From NCBI GenBank assembly GCA_026419785.1, contig JAODTK010002087.1:1-64000 (forward strand): a stretch of 64,000 bases of DNA, in the 5' to 3' direction. This DNA is from Sclerodactyla briareus (taxonomy: Eukaryota; Echinodermata; Holothuroidea; Dendrochirotida; Sclerodactylidae). Below, one piece after another: positions 20,432 to 31,529 of this stretch. Position 1 is the first letter of the stretch. Each line of letters opens with the position of its first letter. Made by a program: the position numbers and the translations under genes. Under the pieces are notes generated by a model that made no database searches, was not told the origin of the DNA, and worked only from the letters and a program-made list of their open reading frames with translations.

Positions 20432-20994
20432 CTGAATGTGAAAAGATGGAAAGCAATCATTAGTTGTGAATCTATGAAGTTTTGGGGTGGGAGAGCGACT
20501 GGGGGAGGTGATCTCATAATGGGAGTGGGGTTGTCAACCCACAATGTTTGCCGTACATCGGAGTGTGGAGATGGTGGTGCAGTGAGAAGCAACCTTACAA
20601 CATTGGATCAGACCTGAAATTTTGAGAGATGCATTCGGGATACCCCTAGCAGATTCTCAATTTGCTCTTTGATGAGCAAGACAGGACCGTAGCTCCCTGA
20701 CAGGGAGAGACCTGGCCCCTGGACCCCCTGCCGCAATGATGTGTTACAGTGAGGGTATTTTATACTTGAAATGTTAAGCATCCAGCAGCAGACACAAACA
20801 AATTTTTAAGAAAGCCCTTGTTTAGATGAAGAGACATTATCCTGACCATCGCATTAGTGATGAAACGGATGGAAACAAGGGGGATTGAAACAACTTAACT
20901 TGATACAGTTTATAACCAAACCAATATATTTCAAGGCACTTCTGCAAACCGGGACCTGAGATGTAACTTCACACTATACAACACTCTGGTACTG

Positions 20995-21510
20995 AACTAG
21001 TCTGAAAACCAAAAGGCTCAGTGATTCCTTAACTGTTTCAATGTTCTGCAAACCTTTGACTAGACTCTCAAAACCGGTGGATCCCAACTTTTTTCCGACT
21101 GGGGTACCACTCCTCATTTTCGTGGTGCCTCTGAATACCACTGTACGCATGACCAGTACCAAGTTCTGAAAGAGGTGGGGGCCTGGCTTCCAGTGATAGT
21201 TGTCCTGGAGAATGTGAGGGTTTTTTTTCTCCCCTTAGTCATTTTTCCAATTTGATCAAGTCCCATCATATACAATCTGGTGCAATTCAGCACCATTTGG
21301 AGCACACACATGTACCACCCTGCATACCACCGTCGAAACACTGGTGGTATGCATAATTGTGCACTACAGAGTACAGGTTGGGAACCCCTGCTCAAAACAA
21401 TGGGGATAATGTACTCATTATGGGGAGCCCACATTCCACATATGAGCTTCACCCATCCAAGTGTGGGGTTAAAGTGTTGTGTTCACAAGCCCAAATAGGC
21501 CAAACGAAAT
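20995..21510 (-). mobile_element. HINE partial copy, minus strand, carrying a hAT MITE
   Basis: The 3' tail lies at 20,999-21,030 (AAACCAAAAGGCTCAGTGATTCC, the inverse of the family tail). The core resumes at 21,391 (AAAACAATGGGGATAATGTACTCATTA, ATATGAGCTTCACCCATCCA, GTGTTCACAAGCCC). Between them sits a 316-bp insertion with an 8-bp target duplication. The element has lost most core units. Confidence 0.75.
21075..21390. mobile_element. hAT-type MITE (316 bp) with 8-bp target duplication
   Basis: Flanks are identical 8-mers CTCAAAAC (21,067-21,074 and 21,391-21,398). The ends are imperfect inverted repeats: the left begins CGGTGGATCCCAACTTTTTT, and the right end in reverse complement begins CAGGGGTTCCCAACCTGTAC. 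Eight-base duplications and CAG-type ends are hallmarks of hAT elements. There is no transposase frame, so it is non-autonomous. Confidence 0.8.
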
Positions 21511-23200
21511 GTTGAAAGTTATTCAAAATACTATTATATTTGGAACCGAGCATTCTGGACTGCTTTTCACAATATCTCCAGACTTTGATCTTCTTCTTCT
21601 TGAAAAATATGCCTCAGAGTGGGCATTCGATGGAGGATAGTTGGTGTGCAGGAAGAAGTTATTGGGACTGACACCAGTTAGTTATTTCCCTCTTGAAAGT
21701 GGTCTCATTTTCCTGTTGGGCTATGTTTGGGGGGAGCTTATTCCACCTGGAAATGGTTCTTGGGAAGTATGAGTTGCCACATGCACCAACATCTGTTCAC
21801 CTCAGATAACCTTTAGACCATTCCCCAAATGGGATTCAGTCCTCAAGGAGAACTCATGGGTAGGGTTATTGTTTTCATGAAAAGTCTCACCTTGTTTGTT
21901 GGTAACAGTATTGTTAATATAAGTTTGGGGCCGTGCTACCCCCAAAACCATGTGCCTCCCTTACTACCTTACCCATCCACTCCCTACCCTATCCTCATGC
22001 ACGAAATGTGTATGTCGCAGAACACCTTCCATGAACACGCTAGGCCCTTGGCCGAAAATAGTTGTAAAGGCAGTAAAGCAATACTCCGATCATACTCATG
22101 AGTCGAACAACGGAATTGGGCATGTGGAAATATTACAAGGTAGATAAATGACCTAGAAAATTTAACTGTGCGAGGCTACTGGAATTACTGAACCTTGAAT
22201 TCGGAAGCAATATTTTCTCAGGTTTTGTGAGTCAAACTCGCTGCAGACAGACACAACAGGCACTACAGATATAAAAGGAAACCTCATCGGCTCACCCATT
22301 CCTCGTTAGGGTAACACACACTGCATGATGTTGATCTATATTATGGTCAGCACATGAGAAGCAGACCGGAATAACGGAAACTATGTTCTCAATATGGACT
22401 CTCTCTCTCGAAACCTTTCCGGAGATCGGTAATAATAACAGTATGCGGAAAGTCTGTTTGCAGTGTTGGTTCCTTCCCTACGCTACTTACCGTTTTTACA
22501 GCAGCAAACCTCTTGGCACCAGCAAATCAAAATGACTGACATAAAAGGTTGGTAGGAATGCGTTTTCACACTAATCTAAGTGGTAGACCCAAGCTCCCAT
22601 TGCCTGATTTTATTTCTGTTGCAGATTGAACTCGGGCTTTAGTGGGTGACATTTCTGCATTAGGCATAGGCTAGGCCTAAGTTACCATTACCTAGGCCAG
22701 CCCTAGGCCTAACAGTAACAACAAGTAGCATGATCCATCATCATTCTGCGCACCTAGCACCCTAACTGCAATATTTTCTTCTTATGACTCAGATCCAAAT
22801 AATAATACAACAATTGGAATAACATTCTCGTGCTCTTCAAAATGATAGCTACTAGGCCTAGGCTAAATCACATGTCCGGGTAGTAAAAATGCAGAATAAC
22901 TGGGAAGAACAACAAAATCAGTCATTTTATTTGAACCCCACCTCAATTTGTGCAGTCGAATCTGGATCAGACCTGCCACTAAATTCAGACTATTTTTTCA
23001 AGAAAATAATAACAGGTACGAGAAGATACGTAATTTCTACTACCAAATTGAGATTTAACTGATGAAGAACGATGGAAACAGTCACAAAGACTGAAAACAA
23101 TTTGCCGATTTTCGGAATTAGGCTACCATCTTAGGCCACAAATTTAGTGTGGCTATGTATAGGACAGGTGCGCAAATTGAAGGGGTTGAGGATATTAATA
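21511..23200. other. Gene-free stretch with TAGGCCTAGG-type simple motifs
   Basis: No exon was recognised. 22,660-22,715 and 22,850-22,865 repeat GCCTAGGCC/TAGGCCTAGG motifs. A GTAAT/GTAAG donor-like site follows TCTCTCGAAACCTTTCCGGA at 22,407-22,430 and resembles TCTCGAAACTATTTCCGACG at 11,220-11,239. This may be a short shared motif or chance. Confidence 0.3.
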
Positions 23201-23204
23201 GCAC

Positions 23205-23312
23205 TGAAATGTAAAGCTTTGTTTCCATGCACGCGGGCGGGTGGTCAGTCGCAGGTAGCCCGTTTCCATTCGTGTGGGCGGACAAGTCCCGCTTTATAAT
23301 ACAATCATGCAC
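23205..23312. mobile_element. Fragment related to the Harbinger-like MITE ends
   Basis: TTGTTTCCATGCACGCGGGCGGGTGG at 23,219-23,244 resembles the left end of the element at 51,322 (GTGTTTCCATGCACGCGGCG). A second CCCGTTTCCATTCGTGTGGGCGG follows at 23,258-23,280 and the block ends with CCCGCTTTAT. It may be a very short derivative or a decayed end. Confidence 0.45.
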
Positions 23313-23584
23313 CTCTTTCCATATTTGTTGAAACTCATTTCATAGGGGCACTTTGTGTTAGCAGTCGAGGGAGCAAGCCAGAAAAATTATGATATTCATT
23401 CATTTGTGGGTGTATCGCTACCAAATCCTGATATTTTGTTCTTGGTATTCTACTTCACATATAATTGCAGAAATTCTGATTGGCAACAGTGTAATTATGC
23501 ATCAAATTTGTTCTAATTGAACAGGGATCGTTGTTTGAAAGAAGTATGATATGCACAAGTGATCTGCTACATCTGGGCGCTGAG

Positions 23585-23785
23585 TGCAAACGTACATGCA
23601 CAGAGGCCATGCTGTGCATGTTAAGTTACAGTACAGCTGTGTTATGACTAAATTCACTGTGACAATGATAACAGAGGCTTTACGTCCATTCAAACACTGT
23701 TAGAAATGTCTGGAAGATATCTAGAAAAGCAGGGAAACGTACCTCTTGCTTGGAGTTCCCCTTCAACTGTATTATATACATTTCA
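23585..23785 (+). repeat. Dispersed repeat family B, copy 1
   Basis: It matches 35,868-36,050 in the same orientation: CACTGTTAGAAATGTCTGGAAGATATCTAGAAA here versus CACTGTTAGGAATATCTGGAAAATATCTAGAAA there, then GGAAA..., CTCTT..CT(T)GG.GT(T)CCCCTT. The upstream parts also share GCTGTGTTATG. The class is unknown. Confidence 0.6.
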
Positions 23786-23844
23786 ATGGCATTTGCCTAT
23801 TTTATACCCGAGTGTATTGACATTCAAGTGGCATTCCTTTTAGT

Positions 23845-25050
23845 TAGACCCTTGAGCAGGGGTCGCGTTTTTGCGCGTCTGCGCGTCCGAGACGCTTTTG
23901 TTTACATTGTTGGACGATAAAAACACAATAGCCCCTCACCAGTGCGTCCAGGTCTCCCTGCTCGGACGCACAACAATTTTGTGCTCAGATTTTTTTTCAC
24001 GGGAAGTTTGACTGCATGGTTTCCAACCTACTTGTAGTGCAAATAAAAAGTGTCATAAACACAAAGCCACAACAACGTTGCAACAGGACTAGGACAAGTG
24101 CTAACTTACTGTTAGTGCTCTCTTTACTGAGTTCTAGCCGTTTTAGTTTCTACACCGTAATTAGCGAGATTATTCCCCTACTTTGCTAACTAACTTTGAC
24201 GAGGGGAGTGATGATCAATTTCTCTATCTTTTTGATGGTCACAGCACAGATTCTCAAACTAATAATAGTTGGAAGTCTTAGGCCAGATTCTGTCACGATG
24301 TTTTGGGGACTGTTAGGCTATGTTACCATAACTTTTGTGTACTGATGATAACACTAGGCGTAACATTGGTCTCTTAAGCCCATATCGACTGTTAGGGCAT
24401 GGCTACTTTATAATTAGAGTTTATACAGCTACTCCACAGTACCTGCAAGTGCCAAAATGTGCAAGGGCTTTTAGGCTATTTCACACCAACTCAAGATTGC
24501 TCAGATAATGTGTATGTCTGTGAGCAACCGCCAAGGCAGTATCACAGGCCTTGGGACTTAGCTTACATATCAGGGTGTTGCCAGCCAGCTCACTCTAGTT
24601 TTGTGTTTGTTACTGAAGCGTAGCCAGCGTACGATAGCTATAACATTAAACGTGAGGCCTCAAGACAAGGATTGGGGGCATAACTTAAGCTACGTAGAGA
24701 TCATTATGATTGCTATCTGTAAAGAGAACTTCCCTCTGACTCTGCAAACAGAACAACAGCCGATTCAGGCAAGTACCGGGAAACTAATGTAACGATATCA
24801 ATATCTATATCATTCCATGTGAACCACTCACACGATGGTTGACAGAGACTTTGTTTTCAAATTAGAGTATTGATGGTGCAGTATATTGTGGGGGTCTCTC
24901 CTGCCAAATTACCGGCTGTGCCTTCTCTTAAAAAGCCCTCTAAATCAAGTGGATTGATGGTGGACTTGGATTGTGATTGCACTTATGCTTAATACGTTGG
25001 GATTGGGATACGTCCCATCTTGATTGTGGGCCAGCAGGCTTACTGGGTTA
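23845..25050. other. Gene-free stretch; possible hAT end at left
   Basis: 23,855-23,900 reads CAGGGGTCGCGTTTTTGCGC followed by GTCTGCGCGTCCGAG, a CAGGGGT-type start seen in some hAT families. No matching right end or target duplication was found. Beyond it no exon or RNA gene was recognised. Short plus-strand frames at 24,601-24,792 are not convincing. Confidence 0.25.
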
Positions 25051-25519
25051 AAATAATATAGGCCTAGGCTAGTAAATGACAAGCAACATCAGTTTCCTGG
25101 CTGCAATAATGCATTAATAAATGCCGACTCTGATGCTTGGACCCCTTGAAAATAGAGCTGAATCCCTTAGATTCAGAGATGTGGATTTTTAAGGGTTCTG
25201 AAAGCCTATACTCGGACCCACTAAATTTTGGGCTTGGCGCTACCCCTGCCCTTGAGAATTCTGATTTACAATTTTCCCAAATTTTGGGATAGGCTATATT
25301 TGGAAAACACATTTTTTCAAATGGCCACCAAATGATGGGGACTATTCTTATTTTTTCATCCACTGATTTAAAAATCTGTTCAATTCTTGCAAAAGGAACA
25401 TATTAATTAGTCGGATTCTCATGATGTCAAATTTTGTTCATGTTTACATTTTGCAGCATATTGCACACCCACTGTGAAATAGGGCTGTCATGGTTACGTG
25501 TTCAAACTTTTAAATGAAC

Positions 25520-25910
25520 CTTGAACCTCTAACGAATACTCGCCAACACTCCGTGGGAGTTAAAACGACCGGAATGGGTTGGCAGCAACTGAACAGAGAT
25601 GTTATGATCCAGCTCCATTGTAGTAAGGACTGTAAGGTGCCTGGTAACAGCAGTCGTAAAATTCTTGATTCGGAAGTGATGCGAGATCATTGGTGCAAGA
25701 GCATTCCAATCTTGGATAGACCTCGGGACAAAGGAGAACTCATAACAATCCTTTTTAACGAACATTCGGTCTTTCAAACAGCTCCTACTTGACACACGTT
25801 CAAACAATTTCCTCTGCCTGTCTGTACTTTGGAGTTCGAATTCTCCATTCCCAGCCTGTCTTGGCTGTGTGCGTGCTCTCCCTGGCGGGAAGGAGATCGT
25901 CTCTTTCCGT
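25520..25910 (-). pseudogene. Non-LTR retrotransposon C-terminal fragment
   Basis: A minus-strand frame contains RQRKLFERVSSRSCLKDRMF then YEFSFVPRSIQDWNALAP. The FVPRSI.DWNALP pattern is the typical C-terminal end of invertebrate LINE reverse transcriptases (FFPRTI.DWN.LP). The frame upstream of it (SFPPGRARTQPRQAG) is not recognisable, so the element is 5'-truncated or frameshifted. No polymerase catalytic motif is present. Confidence 0.65.
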
Positions 25911-25916
25911 GTTGTG

Positions 25917-26240
25917 CCCGGAAATATATTTTTTGAGGCAGCTTGGTGCCTCATGTTGGGAGTTAGACTGCGTTTGTTCCCAATCTTCCCCACCCACTCA
26001 GCTATAATAAGGCAACAAGTCATCCTTCTTGGGCCGCCCCAAAGAATGTGTTTGGGCCCGGAAGGAAATTATATTTTTTTATGGCAGTTTTGAGGCCAAG
26101 TTCCCCCAATTGCCTATCCCCTGGCTGTCCACCACCTCCTTCCTGTTGTGAAGTAGACTGCCCACTCCCCATTTTTCCCCCACCCACTCATGTATATATA
26201 ACAAGTCAATGAAGTCATTCTTCCTTATGTTGCCCTAAGC
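25917..26240. repeat. Two-copy tandem duplication, ~130-180 bp
   Basis: Copy 1 (~25,917-26,037) and copy 2 (~26,057-26,237) share GCCCGGAA..., an ATATTTTTT region, GGCAG.TT, a GTTAGACTGC / GTAGACTGCC block, CCCACCCACTCA, ATAA..CAAGTCA, TCATTCTTCC/TCATCCTTC and a closing GCCC. The class is unknown. The left copy joins the LINE fragment. Confidence 0.55.
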
Positions 26241-26584
26241 AGGTATGCATCTATAGAAGATAGCTTTTCCCTCTCATAGAATATAATAATGTAGAAATGG
26301 GTAATGAATAGGTAATGCCATTACCCTGTAATATATTCACGATAATGTGTCATATATTCCTCTTAACCATAATGTATTTCATTTTGTTTCTTTTTCCCAA
26401 TGATCCTGTGGACTCCTCTAGGGTGAGTACACATGAACCTGTCACTTTGGTTCGATTACAGATCTCCTTCTTCTTGATTCCTAGGTGGTGTTAGTTTGGT
26501 ATGTAGGTTCATGTGTGTGATTGTGTGCAAGTGCCTCCCAATTGGAAATGAATACATAGACACATCTCTGTTGAAGAGTGTCGT

Positions 26585-26885
26585 ATTCAGGGCTCCCACG
26601 GTCATGGGAGACCTGGAAAAGTCATGGAATTTCATCAATAGAAATCCAGGCCTGGATAAGTGCTGTAATTCAGTGAAAAGTTGTTGAAGTCGTGGAACAG
26701 GCAGGTCATTTTCATGAAGTGATGTCGTCACTTCCTCACAGCTTTTTGCTGTTGTTGCTTTGGCTCTTTTGTTGGATGTTCAGTTGAGAATTCTGTGTGA
26801 GATGTCATGGAGAAGGTCATGGAAATCATTTGCTATTTTTTCCATTATTTGTCATGAAAAAGTCATGGAAATTGATTGCCCAGAA
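26585..26885. repeat. GTCATGGAA-rich dispersed repeat
   Basis: The motif (A)GTCATGGAA or close variants occurs at least five times (26,600-26,632, ~26,690, ~26,800-26,825, ~26,855-26,870), in blocks such as GGAAAAGTCATGGAATTTC. Such motif-rich elements are common in animal genomes. The class is not determined here. Confidence 0.5.
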
Positions 26886-27394
26886 TCTGCAGAAACTCTG
26901 TGTTTTGATGGACTCTATTGGGAAGACTTGTATGATGGACTCTGTTGTGCTGGACTCCTGATATTGTTTTTGATAGTCAGGTGGTAACTAGAAGGACTAC
27001 TGCAGAGTCATGTAGGCAAAGGCTAAAGTAATACCGTATTCATCCTAACCTGTACACCTATCTAGGCTTTTTTTTTTTCATCAACCTTGTGATTTCTGTG
27101 TCTTCACAGAAGTACAGTAAAAATTGTCTTGAATGATCAGGCAAAAAAAAAGTTGAGCCCTGATTACTTTGGGTGGTCTTTCACATGTTTGTGTGGTTAC
27201 CTTTTGTTTTTTGCTCCATTCATTTTGTTCTAGTACGACGCACTTGGACATGCAATATTAAATGATTTCATACTGGTTCCATAAATCAATGTTCCAGTGA
27301 ACACGGATGTTTTAGAATTTGCATTGGTGCAGTGTGCTTGTATTAGAATAGATATGGTATGGAGCTAAAGCCTTTGTAGTTTGTGCATGTGTAT

Positions 27395-27545
27395 TATAGT
27401 AATAATGATAATATCTAGTCCTTATATAAGGCTTTCCCAGGTCCGTAGACTGCTCAAAGCGGCTTTTAGGATATTACCCACGATCATTATTGACTTGTCC
27501 CCATAGCCCGCACTCTCACTGTTTCTGCTCCGAGGCACCATTTTC
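27395..27545 (-). mobile_element. SINE 3' tail copy, minus strand
   Basis: On the minus strand it reads GGTAATATCCTAAAAGCCGC, TTTGAGCAGTCTACGG and CCTTATATAAGGACTAGATA, then ATTATCATTATTAC. It parallels the full SINE's tail (GGTAATGGCC...GCGCTTTGAGACC...CTATATAAGAGG...ATTATCATTA). The head is missing or unrecognised. Confidence 0.6.
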
Positions 27546-27567
27546 AGTATGTAACTTATCTTGTCCC

Positions 27568-27900
27568 CCGGGAATGCCCATTATCAAGCAGCTACATATG
27601 GCACTTGCTACTCTTCACAAGTCCCCTCACAAGGTACCCACTTTAACACCTGAGTGGAGGAGACATTTCAGGAGACATGGCCTTATCCAACAGCACTGCC
27701 GAAAAGTCCTTGGGCTTCGAATGGGCTCCAAACTTGCAATCAATGGTTTTGTAGTCTGGAACTCTACCGATGAGCAAATCCGCCTCCTTTGTATTGGGCA
27801 AGATCAAAAAGCCTTTCATCATGCCATAATAATTGATGTCCTACTTGCACACCCTGCAAATATTCTTTTCTCTACTAAATTAAAACCCCTTGGGGGCTAG
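27568..27900 (+). CDS. Unidentified open frame of ~110-136 residues
   Basis: The frame from 27,490 (or the ATG at 27,568) stays open to a TAG at 27,898-27,900. It has a basic, protein-like composition (PEWRRHFRRHGLIQQHCRKV, LGLRMGSKLAINGFVVW). No family was recognised. It starts inside the SINE tail copy and ends exactly at the hAT-type element, so it may be a decayed mobile-element frame. Splice signals were not evident. Confidence 0.25.
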   Translation, partial: PGMPIIKQLHMALATLHKSPHKVPTLTPEWRRHFRRHGLIQQHCRKVLGLRMGSKLAINGFVVWNSTDEQIRLLCIGQDQKAFHHAIIIDVLLAHPANILFSTKLKPLGG

Positions 27901-27907
27901 CTGGCAC

Positions 27908-28787
27908 CAGTGTTGGAGGTCTCGAGACCGATTTTGAAGGACTCGAATTCAATGACTCGGACTCGGTCACGGACTCGGCTGCTGGAACTTGGGGACTTGG
28001 TCCGAGTCCAGGTTCAAAAGCCCGCTCAAAAATCCTTGGCAAAAATCCTGAAAATGATGAGGAAGAATAATGCAAAATGCCAAAATCCAGCATTGATATT
28101 CAAAAACATAATGACTACTTGGCGTCTTTTTTTGCTCCAATTCGCTCATACTAAATTTGGAATTAGCCAATACGACTAAGCTGTGCCTGCTGGAACGGCT
28201 AGCGCGAATGTGTCCATGCATACCACAGGAGAACATCCAGCACTTTGCCGCACCACCGATCTGCAAAGATGGTGGGAATTGGATGTTCTTTTGAAATGCC
28301 ATGAAACTCTTTATGGCTAACTGCTGTCTGGAAAATTAAGTATGTCTCCCAAATAGTGGTAGGTAGACAGAGTCTACGTAGGGTTATATGGATTGTTTAG
28401 GTCATTTATTCTGTTAGTTTGGCGCTGTTACATTGCAATTACATGGCCATTGCTATGAACTTTCTTGATGAGCATCCCGCTCTTGGACAGGAAGTTTGGA
28501 AACTTCACAATATGACTTTCGCATTGGGCTGATTGTGCATTATTACCATATACAGTCCCCGGGGATGCAGCAATCTACTATAATAACTTGTTATTTAATC
28601 CATTACTAGGCCTATTTATTTTTGCTAAATGTCAATGTTTAATAAGGACTCTCGCGACGCAGACTCGGACAGAGGACTCGGATTTGACTCAGACTCGGAT
28701 GTTGAGGACTCGGTCTTGTACTCAGACTCGGCTGCTGAAGACTAGGACCTCGGACAATCGGATTATCTGGACTCGACTCCAACACTG
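27908..28787. mobile_element. hAT-type non-autonomous element, 880 bp, intact borders
   Basis: It is flanked by identical 8-mers GCTGGCAC (27,900-27,907 and 28,788-28,795). The left end CAGTGTTGGAG and the right end CTCCAACACTG are a perfect 11-bp inverted repeat. An 8-bp duplication plus CAG...CTG ends is the hAT signature. Both subterminal regions carry GACTCGGACTCGG-type minisatellite (27,942-28,008 and 28,650-28,760). The middle has no transposase frame. Confidence 0.9.
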
Positions 28788-28859
28788 GCTGGCACACTAT
28801 AGCAACATTCATGTTGCTGCTAGATTCTGATTATGTTATTAGCTGCTAACTAGCAATAA

Positions 28860-29350
28860 CTCGTCCACCACCAGAATTAGAGTGGTTCAAACCAAATCAA
28901 GACTTATCAGAAACCACCACTAAAACCACGGGAACCCACTCGTGGAAATTTGGGGTGCAATGACAATTTTAACTGAGATAAGAAAACTACAGTACTTTAA
29001 TCAATCCTAAGGCTATAGCACTTGGTGCTTGCCCAGTGCCCACAGCTACTGAGGCAATTACATTTGAACTTGTTCTTAGGCGAAGAGGCAGGGGGGGGGG
29101 GGGGTGGGGGTGGATTGAGGTGAAGGGGGGGGGATGAGGTTGATACTGTAACTTGATATTAGGAAAAATTGATGTTTTTGCCAGTTACCTTTAATAATCC
29201 AATGTCTAATTCACTGGTGATGGTATTTCATATTCATATGGTTTGACAGACAAATGCCTATGAAAAAATGTGTCAATTTGATTGATTTATTGTTCCCTTC
29301 AATATTTACAGGACTTAAACAAAGATATAACAGGTTTTGGTGTATTTGGT
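28860..29350. other. Spacer upstream of the LEPROT exon
   Basis: No upstream LEPROT exon (expected to be very short) was identified. A G-rich tract (29,091-29,133, runs of up to about 12 G) could form quadruplex-like structure. No other feature was seen. Confidence 0.4.
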
Positions 29351-29363
29351 CATTTTTTCCCAG

Positions 29364-29438
29364 GCTCGTCGGGCTGGCCTTCTCAGCAGCAGTGGGTATG
29401 ACGCTGGTGGTCCTGGCATGTGCTTTGCCAGATTATGG
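29364..29438 (+). CDS. LEPROT: LEPROT/LEPROTL1 (Vps55 family) exon 2
   Basis: This is a 75-bp exon with acceptor CATTTTTTCCCAG and donor GTGAGTAG. It encodes LVGLAFSAAVGMTLVVLACA then LPDYG, matching vertebrate LEPROT [25 protein letters not shown], the first transmembrane helix. The family has four membrane helices and acts in endosome-to-vacuole/lysosome trafficking (Vps55 in yeast) and receptor surface levels. The exon starts and ends in phase 2. The initiator exon and the following VYWPLF exon were not found, and no further LEPROT exon was recognised in the window. The short length limits certainty, but the motif series is distinctive. Confidence 0.75.
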
Positions 29439-29439
29439 G

Positions 29440-30780
29440 TGAGTAGCAACGCACAACCACAGGGGATGCACCCCCTCCCCCACCCCCACTATCATGGGAG
29501 TCCTCCACATGTCTTTCGCACACACAACTCATTGCTCTTCACTGCTTTGATACTTGTAAGTAGAGTTAATGACTAGTTGAGCACTGTGGGTTACCCTATC
29601 TGCATGCATTCGCTGGTAACTAATTAGAGACATGCAAGTCAATTTTGTTGAGCCTTCTGGCTGTGTGCTCAGCTCATGAGATGAAGGGATTCACAGCTGA
29701 CAGGGCCTGTCGTTAAATTTATTTTTCACTTGCCCGTAAATTGCATATGCATCCAGTGTTGATTGAGGGCAATTGAATGGATTTCTGAAAGCCTGAAAGG
29801 AAAATTTTGGTAAAAAAAAAAAAATAATAAAAAATCCCTAGTTAATGAGGAAGAAGTGATTACTTTTTATGTTATACATGAAAAGAGATTTCTGGTTTGG
29901 ATGTCCTTGGTTTGGAGATAATTTCTGGCTCCAAATATTATAAGACACTGTAGTTTTGAAATGTTGTCACAAAAGTCAACGTCGGGCCCTGGCTGACAAC
30001 AATGCCTTCTCCAGGTCTGTACTTCCAAGCCAATGTAGATGTATGATCCTCTGTTTGGCAAATATCTTACCAAAAATTACAATAAGCAAGCTAGTGCTAC
30101 ACTTGTCAAAGTCTCTTCAAGATGTGGACCGAGTCTTGCAATTAAAGGATGTGAAGGGGCAGGAATGAGCACCAGATAAAGTCAGCAGGAAATTGGGAAT
30201 ATATCCATATCCTATTAAACACAAGGCTTGTTGAAGGTGAGAGAATGACCCTGTGGTATTTTTTCCTGTTGTAAGAGACTAAAAAAACCCACATTGTCTG
30301 GATCTGTTTTGCACTCATGAGCCACAGTGTCAGGTAGGTCAGAGATTTCTACCTTGGGTCTACAAGAGGTCTTGGGTCACTCTTAGCTTGGTGTGCACCA
30401 AGGGTGCTTTTAGGTGGAAGCCAGGCTCTGTTTGGTGCCCGTGAGCCCCTGTTGGCGCCTCATGAAGCTGCGAATAATTTCCCTACATGTTTGGTGAAAT
30501 TGGTACACTCACTTTTAATGTCCCACCAAATGGGATCCTGCTTCATATTCTGACTACAATCACCCCTGGTGTGCACCTAGAGCATTGCTCCTTATCTCGA
30601 TTGTGCAAAGTTGCCCAATATGTGTTCTCCACCCAATTCCTAAACTCTTCATACCCAATGGCAAACCTGCAAGAGAAGAAAAATATAACACATAATAAAC
30701 ATGTAATAATATTTCAAATTTTAGATGTTCTCAAAATACCTGAGTTGGCATTTAGTTTTGTTCAACCCTAAGTTAACTTT
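29440..30780. other. LEPROT intron or intergenic stretch
   Basis: No exon or structured repeat was recognised. An A-rich run lies at 29,811-29,836. Reading frames here are short and unconserved. Confidence 0.35.
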
Positions 30781-30789
30781 CCTAACACT

Positions 30790-31445
30790 CCTTCTTGCGT
30801 AATGGAGCCGCGATGTTGTTTCTGGTGTGGTCTACATAAATCTCCGCCGTAGATCCCTCTTCTCATTGAGAAGCCGCATCGGCGACGCAGATACGCTTCT
30901 TGTACGGCTCAAGCAACGCCATCAAAGAGACCTGCCTCGTCCATCACCACAGGGATCGTGGTGTCAGCCTATGCGCTCCCAAAGGCCTCTTACTGCTGTT
31001 GATGCCGTGAGTATAGGCAACTTCAAACAACCTCTTAGGCAGCTAGGTGGTACTCCCCTACATCTCTCGATTGGATTGATTTTACGGGTGCAGGAAGCCA
31101 ATTGAGGCTCATTAGGAACCCTGGCCATATTGATCGTGGAGGAGCAATGGCGATAACTCGCCTTCTCTCCTCGAAAGTGATCAGATGTTAATGAGACAGG
31201 AGTGTTACCAATCAAACCTGCTCCGGGACCGGCATTTAAGTCCCCTTTTGAAAGGACTATCAGTGAACTTCTGGACCCGACCACTTTTGGTAACTTGGGG
31301 GAGGGGAAGTTCAAGTTCACCGTGGCTGCTCACAGCCGAAAGATGAGACTTCTCGCAAAATATCCCATAAACAAACACAGGAACCCCGGGCGGGGGGGAA
31401 CAATAGGTAGATTGGACTGGTTAGTTTTCATCATAACATATGCTT
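30790..31445. other. GC-richer block of unknown origin with open frames
   Basis: The block is richer in CG dinucleotides than its surroundings. Overlapping frames on both strands are open (plus 30,827-31,105 with RRRSLFSLRSRIGDADTLLV; minus 30,964-31,320). Neither shows a motif I recognise or clear splice borders. It could be a decayed transposon or a 5' region of a gene. Confidence 0.25.
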
Positions 31446-31529
31446 GACTGTGATGTTGCTAATGAGCTTGAAAATAAAAATACATAAAAAAGGCTAATCA
31501 CTAATAACACATCAAGTGATCTTAAATTT

